A stretch of 64,000 nucleotides of DNA from Clostridiaceae bacterium (GCA_011390155.1 JAABSW010000001.1:327020-391019), one strand, 5' to 3'; shown: positions 18,141 to 26,887, counted from the stretch's first letter. Numbers and translations are program-made. The notes: generated from the sequence alone by a model not told the origin.

Positions 18141-18444
18141 ATATACACTTCAACAAAGACGATAACATAACAGCACTTTAATAGTGAAGGATGGCTGTGG
18201 AAATCCTGTTTATTGGAAGTACAGACACTATGAAAAGAATGATTTTGATAGGATTCACCTCTGAATAGATAACAGAGTTATATCTCACAAAGTTGCAACT
18301 ATTTATAAGCTAAAAAATCTGTAGCAATGCCAAGGATTCACTTCATTTATTTTTAAAGGTGAGATATGAATATGCGGTTATCTTGCTATACAGTATATAA
18401 TAATTTTAAAAATTTCAAACTGAAGGAGTTGCATATTGATCATG
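18141..18444. other. Gene-free stretch between ywbE and typA
   Basis: No full gene is present. At 18178-18264 one frame reads LIVKDGCGNPVYWKYRHY followed by ten more residues and TGA, with no start codon or ribosome site; it has a protein-like composition and may be the end of a decayed gene. The remainder is very AT-rich. Confidence 0.35.
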
Positions 18445-18474
18445 TTGATTATTATCCAGCATATATGATATAAT
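18445..18474 (+). promoter_or_regulatory. Promoter of typA
   Basis: TTGATT (18445-18450), 18-bp spacer, perfect TATAAT (18469-18474) with the extended -10 TGA in front. The start codon is 50 bp downstream. Confidence 0.75.
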
Positions 18475-18524
18475 TAATAGTCTGTGAGAAATTAAGTTAG
18501 CGCATGTGGAAAGAAGGAATTTAA

Positions 18525-20348
18525 TTGATAAAAAGAGAAGAATTGAGAAATGTTGCAATCATTGCTCATGTTGATCACGGTAAAACAACTTTGGTTGATA
18601 AGTTGTTGCGGCAGAGTGGTACATTTAGGGCAAATGAAGTGGTTGACGAAAGGGTTATGGATTCCAATGCACTCGAAAGAGAGAGAGGGATCACGATATT
18701 ATCCAAAAATACAGCAATAACATACCAGGATGTTAAAATAAACATTATTGACACCCCTGGACACGCTGATTTTGGAGGTGAAGTTGAAAGAATCATGCAG
18801 ATGGTTGACGGTGTATTACTGCTTGTTGATGCATCAGAAGGTCCAATGCCGCAAACAAGGTTTGTACTTCAAAAAGCTTTGAAACAAGGGTTGAAACCTG
18901 TGGTGGTAATTAATAAAATTGATAGACCTGAGGCAAGACCTGCAGAAGTGATTGATGAAGTGCTGGATCTTTTTATTGAGCTGGAAGCGGATGACCACCA
19001 ATTGGAGTTCCCTGTTGTTTATGCATCCGCAAAAAATGGTTATGCAACCATGAAACCTGACATTCAAGGTGACAATATGGTTCCTTTGTTTGACGCCATA
19101 TTAAGTGAAATTCCATGCCCTGTAGGTGATACTGAAGCGCCTCTACAGCTATTGATTTCCAACATAGATTATGATCGTTACACTGGAAAAATTGGTATTG
19201 GTAAAATTGCTAGAGGCAGAATTGATAAAAATCAGCTTGCAGTGTTAGCTTCCACTGATGGCCAGGAGTATAATGTTAAAATCAGTGGACTGTACACATT
19301 TCAAGGTCTCAAACGAATTGATACTGACAGCGCCATGGCAGGTGATATCATTGCACTGACAGGCATTGAAAACATCAACATTGGCGATACGCTTTGTGAT
19401 CAAAATCAAATCGATCGGTTACCCTTTGTACAAATTGATGAACCTACCATTTCGATGAATTTTATGGTGAACGACAGTCCTTTTGCGGGGAAAGACGGTC
19501 AGTATGTTACAAGTCGTCACCTGAAAGAACGGTTGGAACGGGAAATGATGTCAAATGTCGCAATGAGAATGGAAGCCCTGTCAACTGAAAGTTTTAAAAT
19601 AATGGGTAGAGGGGAACTTCATATATCTATCTTAATTGAGACTATGAGACGTGAAGGGTATGAATTCTCTGTTTCCAGACCCGAGGTAATTATGAAAGAA
19701 ACACCAGAAGGAATTATGGAACCTATGGAAATTCTATACGTGGAAGTTCCAGAAGAACATATGAGCAGTGTGATCGAAAAAATCGGTCAGCGCAAGGGAG
19801 AATTAATGAACATGCATCCCACAGGTACAGGAACGATGAAACTGGAATTTCGCATACCTGCCAGGGGTTTGATTGGCTATCGTTCTGAATTTTTAACAGA
19901 TACTAAAGGTTATGGTATATTCCATCATCTATTTGATGGCTACGATGCGTATAAAGGTGATATTAAAAACCGGTTAAGAGGGTCTCTGGTAGCTCACGAA
20001 AATGGTGCTGCAGTTGCTTATGGTATTTATGGAGCGCAGGAAAGAGGCAAGATTTTTGTTGAGCCGGGTATGGAAGTTTATGAAGGTATGGTTGTTGGGG
20101 AAAGCTCAAGGTTAGAAGACATCGTTGTGAATGTGTGCCGAAAGAAGCAGATGACAAATGTCAGGGCTTCTGGATCAGACGATGCCCTCCGATTGGTGCC
20201 TGCAACAATGTTTTCTCTTGAACAGTCACTTGAATTCATTGCCGATGATGAATTGGTTGAGGTGACACCAAAGCAAGTACGGATTAGAAAAAAGATTTTG
20301 AATAAAGTGCAGCGAGAGCGGACTCAACGCAAACATAACGTATCATAG
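18525..20348 (+). CDS. typA: Translational GTPase TypA/BipA
   Basis: A 607-residue ribosome-associated GTPase involved in ribosome assembly and stress adaptation. It has the G1 loop AHVDHGKTTLVDKLL, the RGITILSKNTAI switch, DTPGHADFGGEVER (G3), NKIDRPEARP (G4) and YASAKNGYA (G5). The BipA-specific C-terminal region contains GTMKLEFRIPARGLIGYR and NVRASGSDDALRL. Length matches the family. The start is a TTG at 18525 behind AGAAGGAA. It has its own strong promoter and terminator. Confidence 0.97.
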   Translation: MIKREELRNVAIIAHVDHGKTTLVDKLLRQSGTFRANEVVDERVMDSNALERERGITILSKNTAITYQDVKINIIDTPGHADFGGEVERIMQMVDGVLLLVDASEGPMPQTRFVLQKALKQGLKPVVVINKIDRPEARPAEVIDEVLDLFIELEADDHQLEFPVVYASAKNGYATMKPDIQGDNMVPLFDAILSEIPCPVGDTEAPLQLLISNIDYDRYTGKIGIGKIARGRIDKNQLAVLASTDGQEYNVKISGLYTFQGLKRIDTDSAMAGDIIALTGIENINIGDTLCDQNQIDRLPFVQIDEPTISMNFMVNDSPFAGKDGQYVTSRHLKERLEREMMSNVAMRMEALSTESFKIMGRGELHISILIETMRREGYEFSVSRPEVIMKETPEGIMEPMEILYVEVPEEHMSSVIEKIGQRKGELMNMHPTGTGTMKLEFRIPARGLIGYRSEFLTDTKGYGIFHHLFDGYDAYKGDIKNRLRGSLVAHENGAAVAYGIYGAQERGKIFVEPGMEVYEGMVVGESSRLEDIVVNVCRKKQMTNVRASGSDDALRLVPATMFSLEQSLEFIADDELVEVTPKQVRIRKKILNKVQRERTQRKHNVS

Positions 20349-20353
20349 AACAG

Positions 20354-20382
20354 AAGAGCCTCAATATGAGGCTCTTTTTTTA
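20354..20382 (+). terminator. Rho-independent terminator of typA
   Basis: AAGAGCCTCA (20354-20363) pairs with TGAGGCTCTT (20367-20376), 3-nt loop, then a T-run. It also lies directly downstream of the convergent deacylase gene and may serve both. Confidence 0.9.
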
Positions 20383-21597
20383 TTCTGGTGCGAGTGTGGT
20401 AAATCGTTGAACCAAATGACAATAAATATCCACTGCATTCATTAAATCTTCCGTGGAGACATGTTCTTCTTCTGTATGGGCAAGTGATAAATCACCCGGT
20501 CCAAAAACGACGGTTGGAATATTAGCATACGTTTTTAGTAACCCGGCATCAGACCATCCGATTCCTCTTGTGATGGTCGGCTCACGATGAATTATATCTT
20601 TTATAGATTCCCTGAGGGCACTTACGATAGGTTCGTTCACAGAAGTGATTAATGGCGGATGATACAATTCCAACAAACTATCAGGGGTAACTCTGATCTC
20701 GGCAGAGAATGTTGGGTCTTCTGCTTTTATGCGGTCGATGATTTCCTGATATTCGGCCATAACAGATTCTTTGGTTTCACCTGGTATATAACGCCTGTCA
20801 AGTCTTATAACACAACGATCTGCGACTGTGCTCTGCTCCGTTCCTCCGGTGATTGTTCCAAAATTCATAACAGATTCACCTGAGTACTCATCATACTTTT
20901 CTTTTAGGACAGGGTAAAGATCTTGCTTAACTCGCTGAATAAATGTCATAGCATGTTCAATGGCATTAACACCTTTATCGGGTCGGCCACTGTGTGAGGC
21001 CTTTCCGTAGATGATTACATCGAACCACTCCAATCCTCTATGGCCCACGGCATATTCATAATCTGAAGGTTCACCAACAATCGCAGCATCTGCCCGAATA
21101 TCAGATTTGACAATATATTCCGTGCCCTCGCTTTTACCTTCTTCACCAATGACACCTGTAAAGATAACATCGCCACCAGGTACAAATCCGGTTCTGCGAA
21201 GAATGATCAGTGTCATCATAAAACATGCCAGTGCACCCTTCATATCCACAGCACCACGACCGTAGATCTTTCCATCTTTAATTTCAGCAGCATAAGGGTC
21301 GATGGTCATGTTGTAGGGTAAAACAGTATCTGTATGTCCGTTAAACATTAAAGAGTGTCCAGTACCATTACCGGATATTCGTGCGATGACATTTGGGCGC
21401 TCGTCGATCACTGGATGTAGAACAGAGTCAATGGAATGGTTCTTCAGGTATTCATTCATGAAATAAGCAATTTCTTTTTCCTGACCAGGGGTATCTTTAT
21501 GGCTGGGGATTCGAATTAATGACTGAGTTAATGATATAAGTTCATCTTCACTATAATGTTTTCTAGGATCAAACAGGTTTGTTGTCAAAATTATCAT
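20380..21597 (-). CDS. M20-family zinc deacylase (ArgE/DapE/succinyl-diaminopimelate type)
   Basis: A 405-residue metallohydrolase that removes an acyl group from an amino acid or dipeptide. Metal-ligand motifs are visible: FNGHTDTV (His and Asp), GRGAVDMKG, then GVIGEEGKSEGT with the catalytic Glu pair, IVGEPSDYE, and near the C-terminus SLAHTEEEHV with the last His. The dimerisation (lid) domain lies at about 180-290. ArgE/DapE family members are often over-annotated; substrate is open. The ATG at 21597, with GGAAAGG upstream, is preferred to an in-frame start 150 bp further up that would overlap the divergent promoter. Confidence 0.85.
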   Translation of the reverse strand: MIILTTNLFDPRKHYSEDELISLTQSLIRIPSHKDTPGQEKEIAYFMNEYLKNHSIDSVLHPVIDERPNVIARISGNGTGHSLMFNGHTDTVLPYNMTIDPYAAEIKDGKIYGRGAVDMKGALACFMMTLIILRRTGFVPGGDVIFTGVIGEEGKSEGTEYIVKSDIRADAAIVGEPSDYEYAVGHRGLEWFDVIIYGKASHSGRPDKGVNAIEHAMTFIQRVKQDLYPVLKEKYDEYSGESVMNFGTITGGTEQSTVADRCVIRLDRRYIPGETKESVMAEYQEIIDRIKAEDPTFSAEIRVTPDSLLELYHPPLITSVNEPIVSALRESIKDIIHREPTITRGIGWSDAGLLKTYANIPTVVFGPGDLSLAHTEEEHVSTEDLMNAVDIYCHLVQRFTTLAPE

Positions 21598-21620
21598 ATC
21601 CTTTCCAATATACAATATGT

Positions 21621-21650
21621 ATCTTATCAGATTGTGGTCCGGTTCCACAA
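21621..21650 (-). promoter_or_regulatory. Candidate promoter and palindromic operator of the M20 deacylase gene
   Basis: Minus strand TTGTGG (21645-21650), 18-bp spacer, TAAGAT (21621-21626). The -35 is one arm of a perfect inverted repeat TTGTGG-N7-CCACAA (plus-strand 21632-21650), so a repressor could bind there. Confidence 0.4.
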
Positions 21651-21675
21651 CCAATGAATTTTTCTTTTGGAATAA

Positions 21676-21704
21676 TTGCCATAAAGGATGCACTGTATTA
21701 TGAT
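21676..21704 (+). promoter_or_regulatory. Promoter of the repeat-protein gene
   Basis: TTGCCA (21676-21681), 17-bp spacer, TATGAT (21699-21704); both boxes match five of six consensus bases. The start codon is 61 bp downstream. It is divergent from the deacylase promoter. Confidence 0.65.
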
Positions 21705-21764
21705 GATATAAGTAAGACAACACAATACTCGACAACTTCAATACCAAGAGAAGAGGCTAGTGGA

Positions 21765-23156
21765 ATGGATTATTCAAGGCTTTGGAAAGAACTGATGAAA
21801 GCAAAATCCATCTATGGCGTAAAATACCCCGCCACATTTGATCCGGATGTGATTAGTTTTAAAGGTAAACATATTGGAAGAAATAAATACGAAACCTATA
21901 TGCAAGGGAGTGATTTTAGCAAGGTTGACAGGTTGCGGTGGCGGCATATAGAAGGTGCTGAAAATATTGGAGGCATCGTTTATCCAACGTCATTTGATAT
22001 TGAAAACGCTGATTTCTCACATCGTGACATTTCAAAAAGTAACTTTTACCATATGTGTGATGTGTTGAATTGGAATATGCTTAGTAATGCTTCGGAAATC
22101 TGGGGAATAAGGTATCCTGAAACTTTTGAAACGAAAAACATTGATCTTGCAGGAAAATACATTGCCGGAAGTGATTTTGGTTGTGTAGACAGCCTGAAAT
22201 GGTCTCATTTTAAAGATGTGTGGGGTTTGAACGATATTGTATATCCAGGTGGTTTTGACATAGAAAATGCTGATTTAGGTGATAAAAATATCAGTGGAAG
22301 TGATTTTCGAAAAGTAGGAACCCTTACTTGGAATCAAATCTTCAAAGCAGAGTTTATTTTTGGAATAAAATACCCGCAAAGCTTTGATATCAAAAATGCT
22401 GATTTCAATGATGATCCATATGGGAAACCGCGTGACTTGACAGACAGTGACTTTAGTTTGTGCCATGGTTTGACATGGAATCAGATGAAATTTGCCGGTG
22501 ATATTTCCGGAATATCCTATCCAGAAAGCTTTGATATTGGTTTAGCGGATTTCAGAGGTAGAGATGTCAGCAGAAGTGATTTTTCAAGAGTAAGGAACCT
22601 GAAGTGGGAGCATGTTTCCATGGCTGAGGATGCAAGTGGATTAATTTATCCGGAAACCTTTGATGCTGAAACGTTAGAAGCCTCGGGTAAAAACTTTAGT
22701 GGAAATGATTTCAGTAGAATAAAAAACCTGAGATGGAGACATATTAAAGACGCGCGGTATATTGCAGGTATTATATACCCATCAACCTTTGATGCCGAAG
22801 AAGCTGATTTCAAAGATTTGGACATAAGATTTTCAGATTTTAGTCGTGTTAAAAACCTTAAATGGAAACATATTTCAGTTGCTGGAAAAGACTTGAGAGG
22901 CATCAAGTACCCAGAAGGATTTGATTTTACGGGGGCTGACCTTACAGGTAGGGAAATAGCAGGCAGTGATTTTAGACATAGTAAAGGTCTTGAATGGCGG
23001 CAAATGGTAGATCAGACTGGTTGGAAAAAACTCTTTGGGGTAAAAAAATCACTGACAGGTATTGTATTTCCTGCACAGTTTGATTATTCCCGTGTATCAT
23101 TTGAAGGTATTGATCTAAGCTATTGCGATCTTACGGCAATTGATGAAACAGTGTAA
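21765..23156 (+). CDS. Tandem-repeat protein of ten ~43-residue pentapeptide-like units
   Basis: A 463-residue soluble protein without signal peptide or membrane segment. It is almost entirely ten head-to-tail units of about 43 residues: L-x-W-x-H-I-x3-A-x2-I-x-G-I-x-Y-P-x-x-F-D-x4-A-D-F-x5-I-x-x-S-D-F-S-R-V. Unit 1 and unit 5 have insertions of about 6 residues and unit 10 one of about 5. The SDF/ADF steps resemble pentapeptide repeats, but the unit is much longer, with an invariant GI-x-YP-x-x-FD turn and an LxW helix start. A right-handed solenoid with a repeated loop is likely (inference). ATG at 21765 has AAGAGG 8 nt upstream. The function is unknown. The fmdB-like gene follows 30 bp later. 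Confidence 0.75.
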   Translation: MDYSRLWKELMKAKSIYGVKYPATFDPDVISFKGKHIGRNKYETYMQGSDFSKVDRLRWRHIEGAENIGGIVYPTSFDIENADFSHRDISKSNFYHMCDVLNWNMLSNASEIWGIRYPETFETKNIDLAGKYIAGSDFGCVDSLKWSHFKDVWGLNDIVYPGGFDIENADLGDKNISGSDFRKVGTLTWNQIFKAEFIFGIKYPQSFDIKNADFNDDPYGKPRDLTDSDFSLCHGLTWNQMKFAGDISGISYPESFDIGLADFRGRDVSRSDFSRVRNLKWEHVSMAEDASGLIYPETFDAETLEASGKNFSGNDFSRIKNLRWRHIKDARYIAGIIYPSTFDAEEADFKDLDIRFSDFSRVKNLKWKHISVAGKDLRGIKYPEGFDFTGADLTGREIAGSDFRHSKGLEWRQMVDQTGWKKLFGVKKSLTGIVFPAQFDYSRVSFEGIDLSYCDLTAIDETV

Positions 23157-23186
23157 TAAAATAAAACGCTGAAAGGAATGAGAATT

Positions 23187-23393
23187 ATGCCGGTGTATGA
23201 ATATAAGTGTCTTGAATGTGGGAAACATTTTGATGCACTTCGGAAAATGGATGACATGGATCTGAAGATTCTATGCCCTGACTGTGGAAGTGATGAAACA
23301 AAAAGGCAGCTTTCTGTTTTTGGGGTGGGCAGCAGTCAAAAGTCATCTGGTAACTCCCATAAAACTTCGCCACCGCCATCCTGTGGTGGCTGA
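23187..23393 (+). CDS. FmdB-family zinc ribbon protein
   Basis: A 68-residue protein beginning MPVYEYKCLECGKHFDALRK and continuing ILCPDCGS, two CxxC knuckles that form the small zinc ribbon of the FmdB regulatory family. The tail ends SPPPSCGG, a common Gly/Ser/Cys ending of this family. The original FmdB was tied to formamidase regulation; the role of the small bacterial versions is unknown. The ATG at 23187 is 9-10 nt after AAAGGA. It probably shares a transcript with the repeat protein. A weak GCCACC/GGTGGC hairpin overlaps its 3' end. Confidence 0.8.
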   Translation: MPVYEYKCLECGKHFDALRKMDDMDLKILCPDCGSDETKRQLSVFGVGSSQKSSGNSHKTSPPPSCGG

Positions 23394-23418
23394 GGGCTTT
23401 AGTTTTCCCGTGTGGAAA

Positions 23419-24039
23419 TTAGAAAATATGTCTGATGCTGTCGAGAAAAAACATTAACATTTTTGCTGTTAATCCCCAAATGATTTTATTCTCATAATGG
23501 TAAAATATGATTTGATATTCTCCGCTTTTCCAATCATACGATTTTCCATTTGGAATTAAATGGTATGGAAATGAAGGGTCCAATTCCATACGGTAATTTA
23601 AATCGTATTTGTCAGGGATTATGCTTAATAGTTTTGTCAGTGGAACGGTAAAGATCGAGTCAACCTCATCTTTGGAATACCGGATATCACTATATTCAAT
23701 ATGCTGTATAACGCCACAATATGGAAAAATAGTGTAGTGAAAAGGGGTTGTCAGGGGTGGTAAAGAGCCAATGATTTTAATCTGATGATCATTTAGATTC
23801 AGTTCTTCTTTTGTTTCGCGCAGACATGTTTGGGAAGGTTTCTCTCCTGGTTCCATCTTGCCGCCAGGAAAGCAAATTTCGCCAGGTTGACTTTCAAGTC
23901 CATAGGATCTCACTTCGAATAGAATATGAGGTTTTCCTTCGATTATAATAAGAGGAATTAGCACTGAAAAATAGACATTCTTTTCATAACTTCCATGGAC
24001 CCTCTTCTTCAGTGCATCTGAAATCGCTTCATAGTTCAT
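23419..24039 (-). CDS. Nudix hydrolase, CoA pyrophosphatase-like
   Basis: The 206-residue protein has the CoA-pyrophosphatase (NudL/YeaB) signature ahead of the Nudix box: ILFEVRSYGLESQPGEICFPGG, split here as FEVRSYGLES and QPGEICFPGG. The box runs GGKMEPGEKPSQTC then LRETKEELNL; the Arg-Glu and Glu-Glu metal ligands are kept, while the usual Gly after EEx is Asn. It would hydrolyse CoA or a related diphosphate. The ATG at 24039 lies 8 nt after GGAG; a GTG 9 bp upstream is less well spaced. It is convergent with the FmdB gene and divergent from pduO. Confidence 0.82.
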   Translation of the reverse strand: MNYEAISDALKKRVHGSYEKNVYFSVLIPLIIIEGKPHILFEVRSYGLESQPGEICFPGGKMEPGEKPSQTCLRETKEELNLNDHQIKIIGSLPPLTTPFHYTIFPYCGVIQHIEYSDIRYSKDEVDSIFTVPLTKLLSIIPDKYDLNYRMELDPSFPYHLIPNGKSYDWKSGEYQIIFYHYENKIIWGLTAKMLMFFLDSIRHIF

Positions 24040-24147
24040 GGTAGACACTCCAATATTTAATTTATTGATAATATCATAGCATGTATTGAATAAAAATGGA
24101 ATCTAAGGCAACGCTGTCCAGTTAGAGTTTAAGATGGAGGGAAAATG

Positions 24148-24693
24148 ATGAAAATATATACTAAAACAGGAGATCATGGTGAAACCAGCCTGTACGATGG
24201 AAAACGGGTTAAAAAAGATGAAGTAAGGGTTGAAAGTTATGGTACAATTGATGAGTTGAATAGTAGTATAGGGTTGGCAAAGAACTTTGTTGATGATCAG
24301 GATATTGTAGATATCCTCAAAAAAATTCAAAGGGAATTATTTGACGTTGCTGGTGAATTGGCCACAATAGACAGGAATAAATTTCCTGAAAAAATTGAGA
24401 AAAGCCATGTGGATGCATTGGAATCTATAATAGATGCATATCTCGAAAAAATTGATAAAATGGACGCTTTCATTATACCAGGAAGCAATCATGCTTCAGC
24501 GAGTTTACACGTAGCCAGAACTGTTTGCCGCAGAGCCGAAAGAAGAATATTAAAGCTTAGCAGAGAAGAAGAAGTCAGTGAATGGCTTCTCAAATATGTC
24601 AATCGCCTCTCGGATACGCTTTATGCAATGGCGCGGTATCTTGAATCTGAATTGCAGTATGTTGTTTTTAAAAAGAATGAAGAAACACCATAA
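24148..24693 (+). CDS. pduO: Cob(I)alamin adenosyltransferase, PduO type
   Basis: A 181-residue enzyme that transfers adenosyl from ATP to cob(I)alamin to make coenzyme B12. The N-terminal ATP loop IYTKTGDHGETSLYDGKRVKK is split here as IYTKTGDHGETSL and YDGKRVKK; VESYGTIDELNS, the helix RTVCRRAERRIL and SEWLLKYVNRLSD are all present. GGAGGG at 24136-24141 fits the second of two tandem ATGs (24148) better than the first (24145). It implies that B12-dependent enzymes exist elsewhere in the genome. hpt begins 17 bp after its stop. Confidence 0.93.
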   Translation: MKIYTKTGDHGETSLYDGKRVKKDEVRVESYGTIDELNSSIGLAKNFVDDQDIVDILKKIQRELFDVAGELATIDRNKFPEKIEKSHVDALESIIDAYLEKIDKMDAFIIPGSNHASASLHVARTVCRRAERRILKLSREEEVSEWLLKYVNRLSDTLYAMARYLESELQYVVFKKNEETP

Positions 24694-24710
24694 TGGGAAG
24701 GATTGATTTA

Positions 24711-25238
24711 ATGGACAAACAAATTGAAGAAATATTATTAACAAGTGAAGAAATTCATGAAAAAGTAAAAGAGCTTGCAGGGCTGATCCAGAAAGATTAT
24801 GAGGAAGTTGATGATTTAATATTAATAGGAGTATTAAAAGGTGCCAACATATTTATGGGTGATTTAATGAGAGAAATAGAATTACCAATGAGGATAGATT
24901 TCATGGCTGTCAGCAGTTACGGGCATTCAACCGAAAGCTCGGGTGTTGTAAGGATATTAAAAGATCTGGACATAGAAATTGAAGGTAAGCATATTTTAAT
25001 TATTGAAGATATCGTTGACACTGGACTGACATTGAAATATCTGACTGATAATTTGAGGAGCCGTGTGCCTGCGTCTTTAAAAGTCTGTGCACTTCTGGAT
25101 AAACCAAGTCGAAGAAAATGTGATTTGATGGTTGACTATGTTGGCTTCGAAATACCTGATCGTTTTATTGTGGGTTATGGTATTGACTATGCAGAAAAAT
25201 TTAGAAATTTGCCTTACATTGCTATAATAGCGGAATAA
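24711..25238 (+). CDS. hpt: Hypoxanthine phosphoribosyltransferase
   Basis: A 175-residue purine salvage enzyme that makes IMP or GMP from hypoxanthine or guanine and PRPP. It has GVLKGANIFMGDLMREI with the conserved Lys-Gly, SSYGHSTESSG (flexible loop), the PRPP motif IIEDIVDTGLTL and DYVGFEIPDRFIVGYGIDY. The ATG at 24711 is 8 nt after GGGAAGGA; an earlier in-frame ATG overlaps the pduO stop and is unlikely. It is co-transcribed with pduO. Confidence 0.95.
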   Translation: MDKQIEEILLTSEEIHEKVKELAGLIQKDYEEVDDLILIGVLKGANIFMGDLMREIELPMRIDFMAVSSYGHSTESSGVVRILKDLDIEIEGKHILIIEDIVDTGLTLKYLTDNLRSRVPASLKVCALLDKPSRRKCDLMVDYVGFEIPDRFIVGYGIDYAEKFRNLPYIAIIAE

Positions 25239-25243
25239 CAAGT

Positions 25244-25282
25244 AGGGTCGACCTTGAGAGTATAACAGGTTGACCTTTTATT
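25244..25282 (+). terminator. Rho-independent terminator of pduO-hpt
   Basis: AGGGTCGACCT (25244-25254) pairs, with two G-U pairs, to AGGTTGACCTT (25267-25277), followed by TTTTATTTG. Confidence 0.75.
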
Positions 25283-25346
25283 TGTAAGCGTTGAAATATC
25301 TATCTAGTTATTAAAACGAGGATATCAAAATAAGAAGTGATTTTGT

Positions 25347-25375
25347 TTGATTTTATGGGTGGTTTATTCTATAAT
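25347..25375 (+). promoter_or_regulatory. Promoter of pduL
   Basis: TTGATT (25347-25352), 17-bp spacer, perfect TATAAT (25370-25375), 48 bp before the ATG. Confidence 0.8.
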
Positions 25376-25422
25376 GAACCTAGTTGTTAAACCATTAACT
25401 ATTAAAATGAGGAGGTATAAGA

Positions 25423-25995
25423 ATGAGTGAAAAAAATGTACCAATTGCTCTTTCAAATCGGCACATTCATATCAGTCGAGAGCATTTAAATATTCTTTTT
25501 GGTGAGGGGTATGAATTAACTAAATTAAAAGATCTTAAACAGCCTGGTCAGTACGCAGCAGAAGAAAAAGTTGACTTGATTGGCTCAAAAGGAAGTATTA
25601 AGGGAGTACGGGTTCTGGGCCCTGTCCGTAATAAAACACAAATAGAGATTTCTTTTGCTGATGGTTTTACCCTTGGGGTTAAGCCACCCGTAAGAGATTC
25701 AGGTGACCTTGGTAACAGCGAGGGCGTTAAGATCGTTGGACCAAAAGGTGAAGTTGAAATGAATGAGGGAGTTATTGCTGCGGCAAGGCACATTCATATG
25801 ACCCCGGACGTGGCGAAAGAATGGGATTTGAAAGACAAAGATACCGTTAATGTCAGAACAGGTGGAATTAGAAGTATTATCTTTGAAAATGTGTTGGTAA
25901 GGGTTAATAAAGATTATGCTCTAGAAATGCACGTTGATATGGAAGAAGGTAATGGTGCAGGCATCAAAAACAACGACATGGTGGAAATAATATAA
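25423..25995 (+). CDS. pduL: Phosphate propanoyltransferase/phosphotransacetylase, PduL type
   Basis: The 190-residue protein is made of two related beta-barrel repeats, each opening with a zinc-binding His motif: ALSNRHIHISREHL near the N-terminus and AARHIHMTPDVA in the middle. It also has the family's VRVLGPVR, VKPPVRDSGDL and HVDMEEGN. It swaps CoA and phosphate on short acyl groups. There is no microcompartment gene around it and no N-terminal encapsulation peptide is evident, so it probably serves central acetyl-CoA/acetyl-phosphate metabolism. It is monocistronic, with its own promoter and terminator. Confidence 0.93.
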   Translation: MSEKNVPIALSNRHIHISREHLNILFGEGYELTKLKDLKQPGQYAAEEKVDLIGSKGSIKGVRVLGPVRNKTQIEISFADGFTLGVKPPVRDSGDLGNSEGVKIVGPKGEVEMNEGVIAAARHIHMTPDVAKEWDLKDKDTVNVRTGGIRSIIFENVLVRVNKDYALEMHVDMEEGNGAGIKNNDMVEII

Positions 25996-26018
25996 TTTAC
26001 CTGGTTGGACTTTTAGAT

Positions 26019-26054
26019 GAAACAGCCTCAATTGAGGGGCTGTTTCTATTTTTT
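26019..26054 (+). terminator. Rho-independent terminator of pduL
   Basis: GAAACAGCC (26019-26027) with GGCTGTTTC (26038-26046), followed by TATTTTTTT. Confidence 0.9.
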
Positions 26055-26069
26055 AACCCACATATATTA

Positions 26070-26078
26070 TGATACAAT
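26070..26078 (+). promoter_or_regulatory. Extended -10 promoter element of lgt
   Basis: TGA followed by TACAAT (26073-26078), 39 bp before the ATG. The -35 is poor. Confidence 0.45.
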
Positions 26079-26116
26079 AGTGTTGCATTTTCCAATAAAT
26101 TAAGAGGTGATCATAA

Positions 26117-26854
26117 ATGGATAAAATTGCGTTTACAATATTTGGAGTCGACATAGCTTGGTATGGTTTGTTGATTGCCACTGGTATGATACTGGGTGTA
26201 TTGCTAGCGATCAAAAGGTCTAAAGATATCAGCATTAATGAAGAAGTTGTCTATGACATTGCGCTTTGGTCAATTCCTGCAGGTGTCTTAGGTGCAAGAA
26301 TTTATTATGTCATTTTTAATCTCGATTATTATTCAGCTGACTGGTCAAGGGTTTTACAATTTAGACAAGGTGGATTGGCAATCCATGGTGGCATTATTGT
26401 GGGTTTTATTGTTGGGTATTTAATATGTAAAAAAAACAATGTAAAGTTTTTAACAATGGCTGATGTTGTTGCTCCAAGCATGATTCTTGGACAGGCAATT
26501 GGACGATGGGGTAACTATTTTAATCAGGAAGCCTACGGAAGACCAACAAATTTGCCTTGGGCAATCACAATTGATGGTGTGAATGTCCATCCTACATTTT
26601 TATATGAATCGATATGGAATATTGTTGTGATGATCTGGTTAATATATTATACGAAGAGAAAAAAAGCTGAGGGTGAAGTTTTCTTTTTCTATCTTATACT
26701 TTACTCATTGGGAAGATTTTTTATCGAAGGATTGCGAACGGATAGTTTAATGATTGGACCATTTAGAACGGCACAACTTATCTCTCTTTTAATGATTGCT
26801 GGAGGAGTTATGGCTATACGTTACTTCAGAATGAAGAAAACCCATGATAAATAA
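26117..26854 (+). CDS. lgt: Prolipoprotein diacylglyceryl transferase
   Basis: A 245-residue polytopic membrane enzyme that moves diacylglycerol from phosphatidylglycerol to the lipobox cysteine of pre-lipoproteins. The Lgt signature GRWGNYFNQEAYG and the earlier GGLAIHGGIIVG (with the essential His) are intact, and FLYESIWN and FFIEGLRTDSL follow. About seven hydrophobic segments are visible. The matching signal peptidase II (lspA) is at 54307. It is separated from the dcw cluster by a terminator. Confidence 0.96.
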   Translation: MDKIAFTIFGVDIAWYGLLIATGMILGVLLAIKRSKDISINEEVVYDIALWSIPAGVLGARIYYVIFNLDYYSADWSRVLQFRQGGLAIHGGIIVGFIVGYLICKKNNVKFLTMADVVAPSMILGQAIGRWGNYFNQEAYGRPTNLPWAITIDGVNVHPTFLYESIWNIVVMIWLIYYTKRKKAEGEVFFFYLILYSLGRFFIEGLRTDSLMIGPFRTAQLISLLMIAGGVMAIRYFRMKKTHDK

Positions 26855-26887
26855 AGTTGGACAAATAACAACATAAGCATTTTAGCT

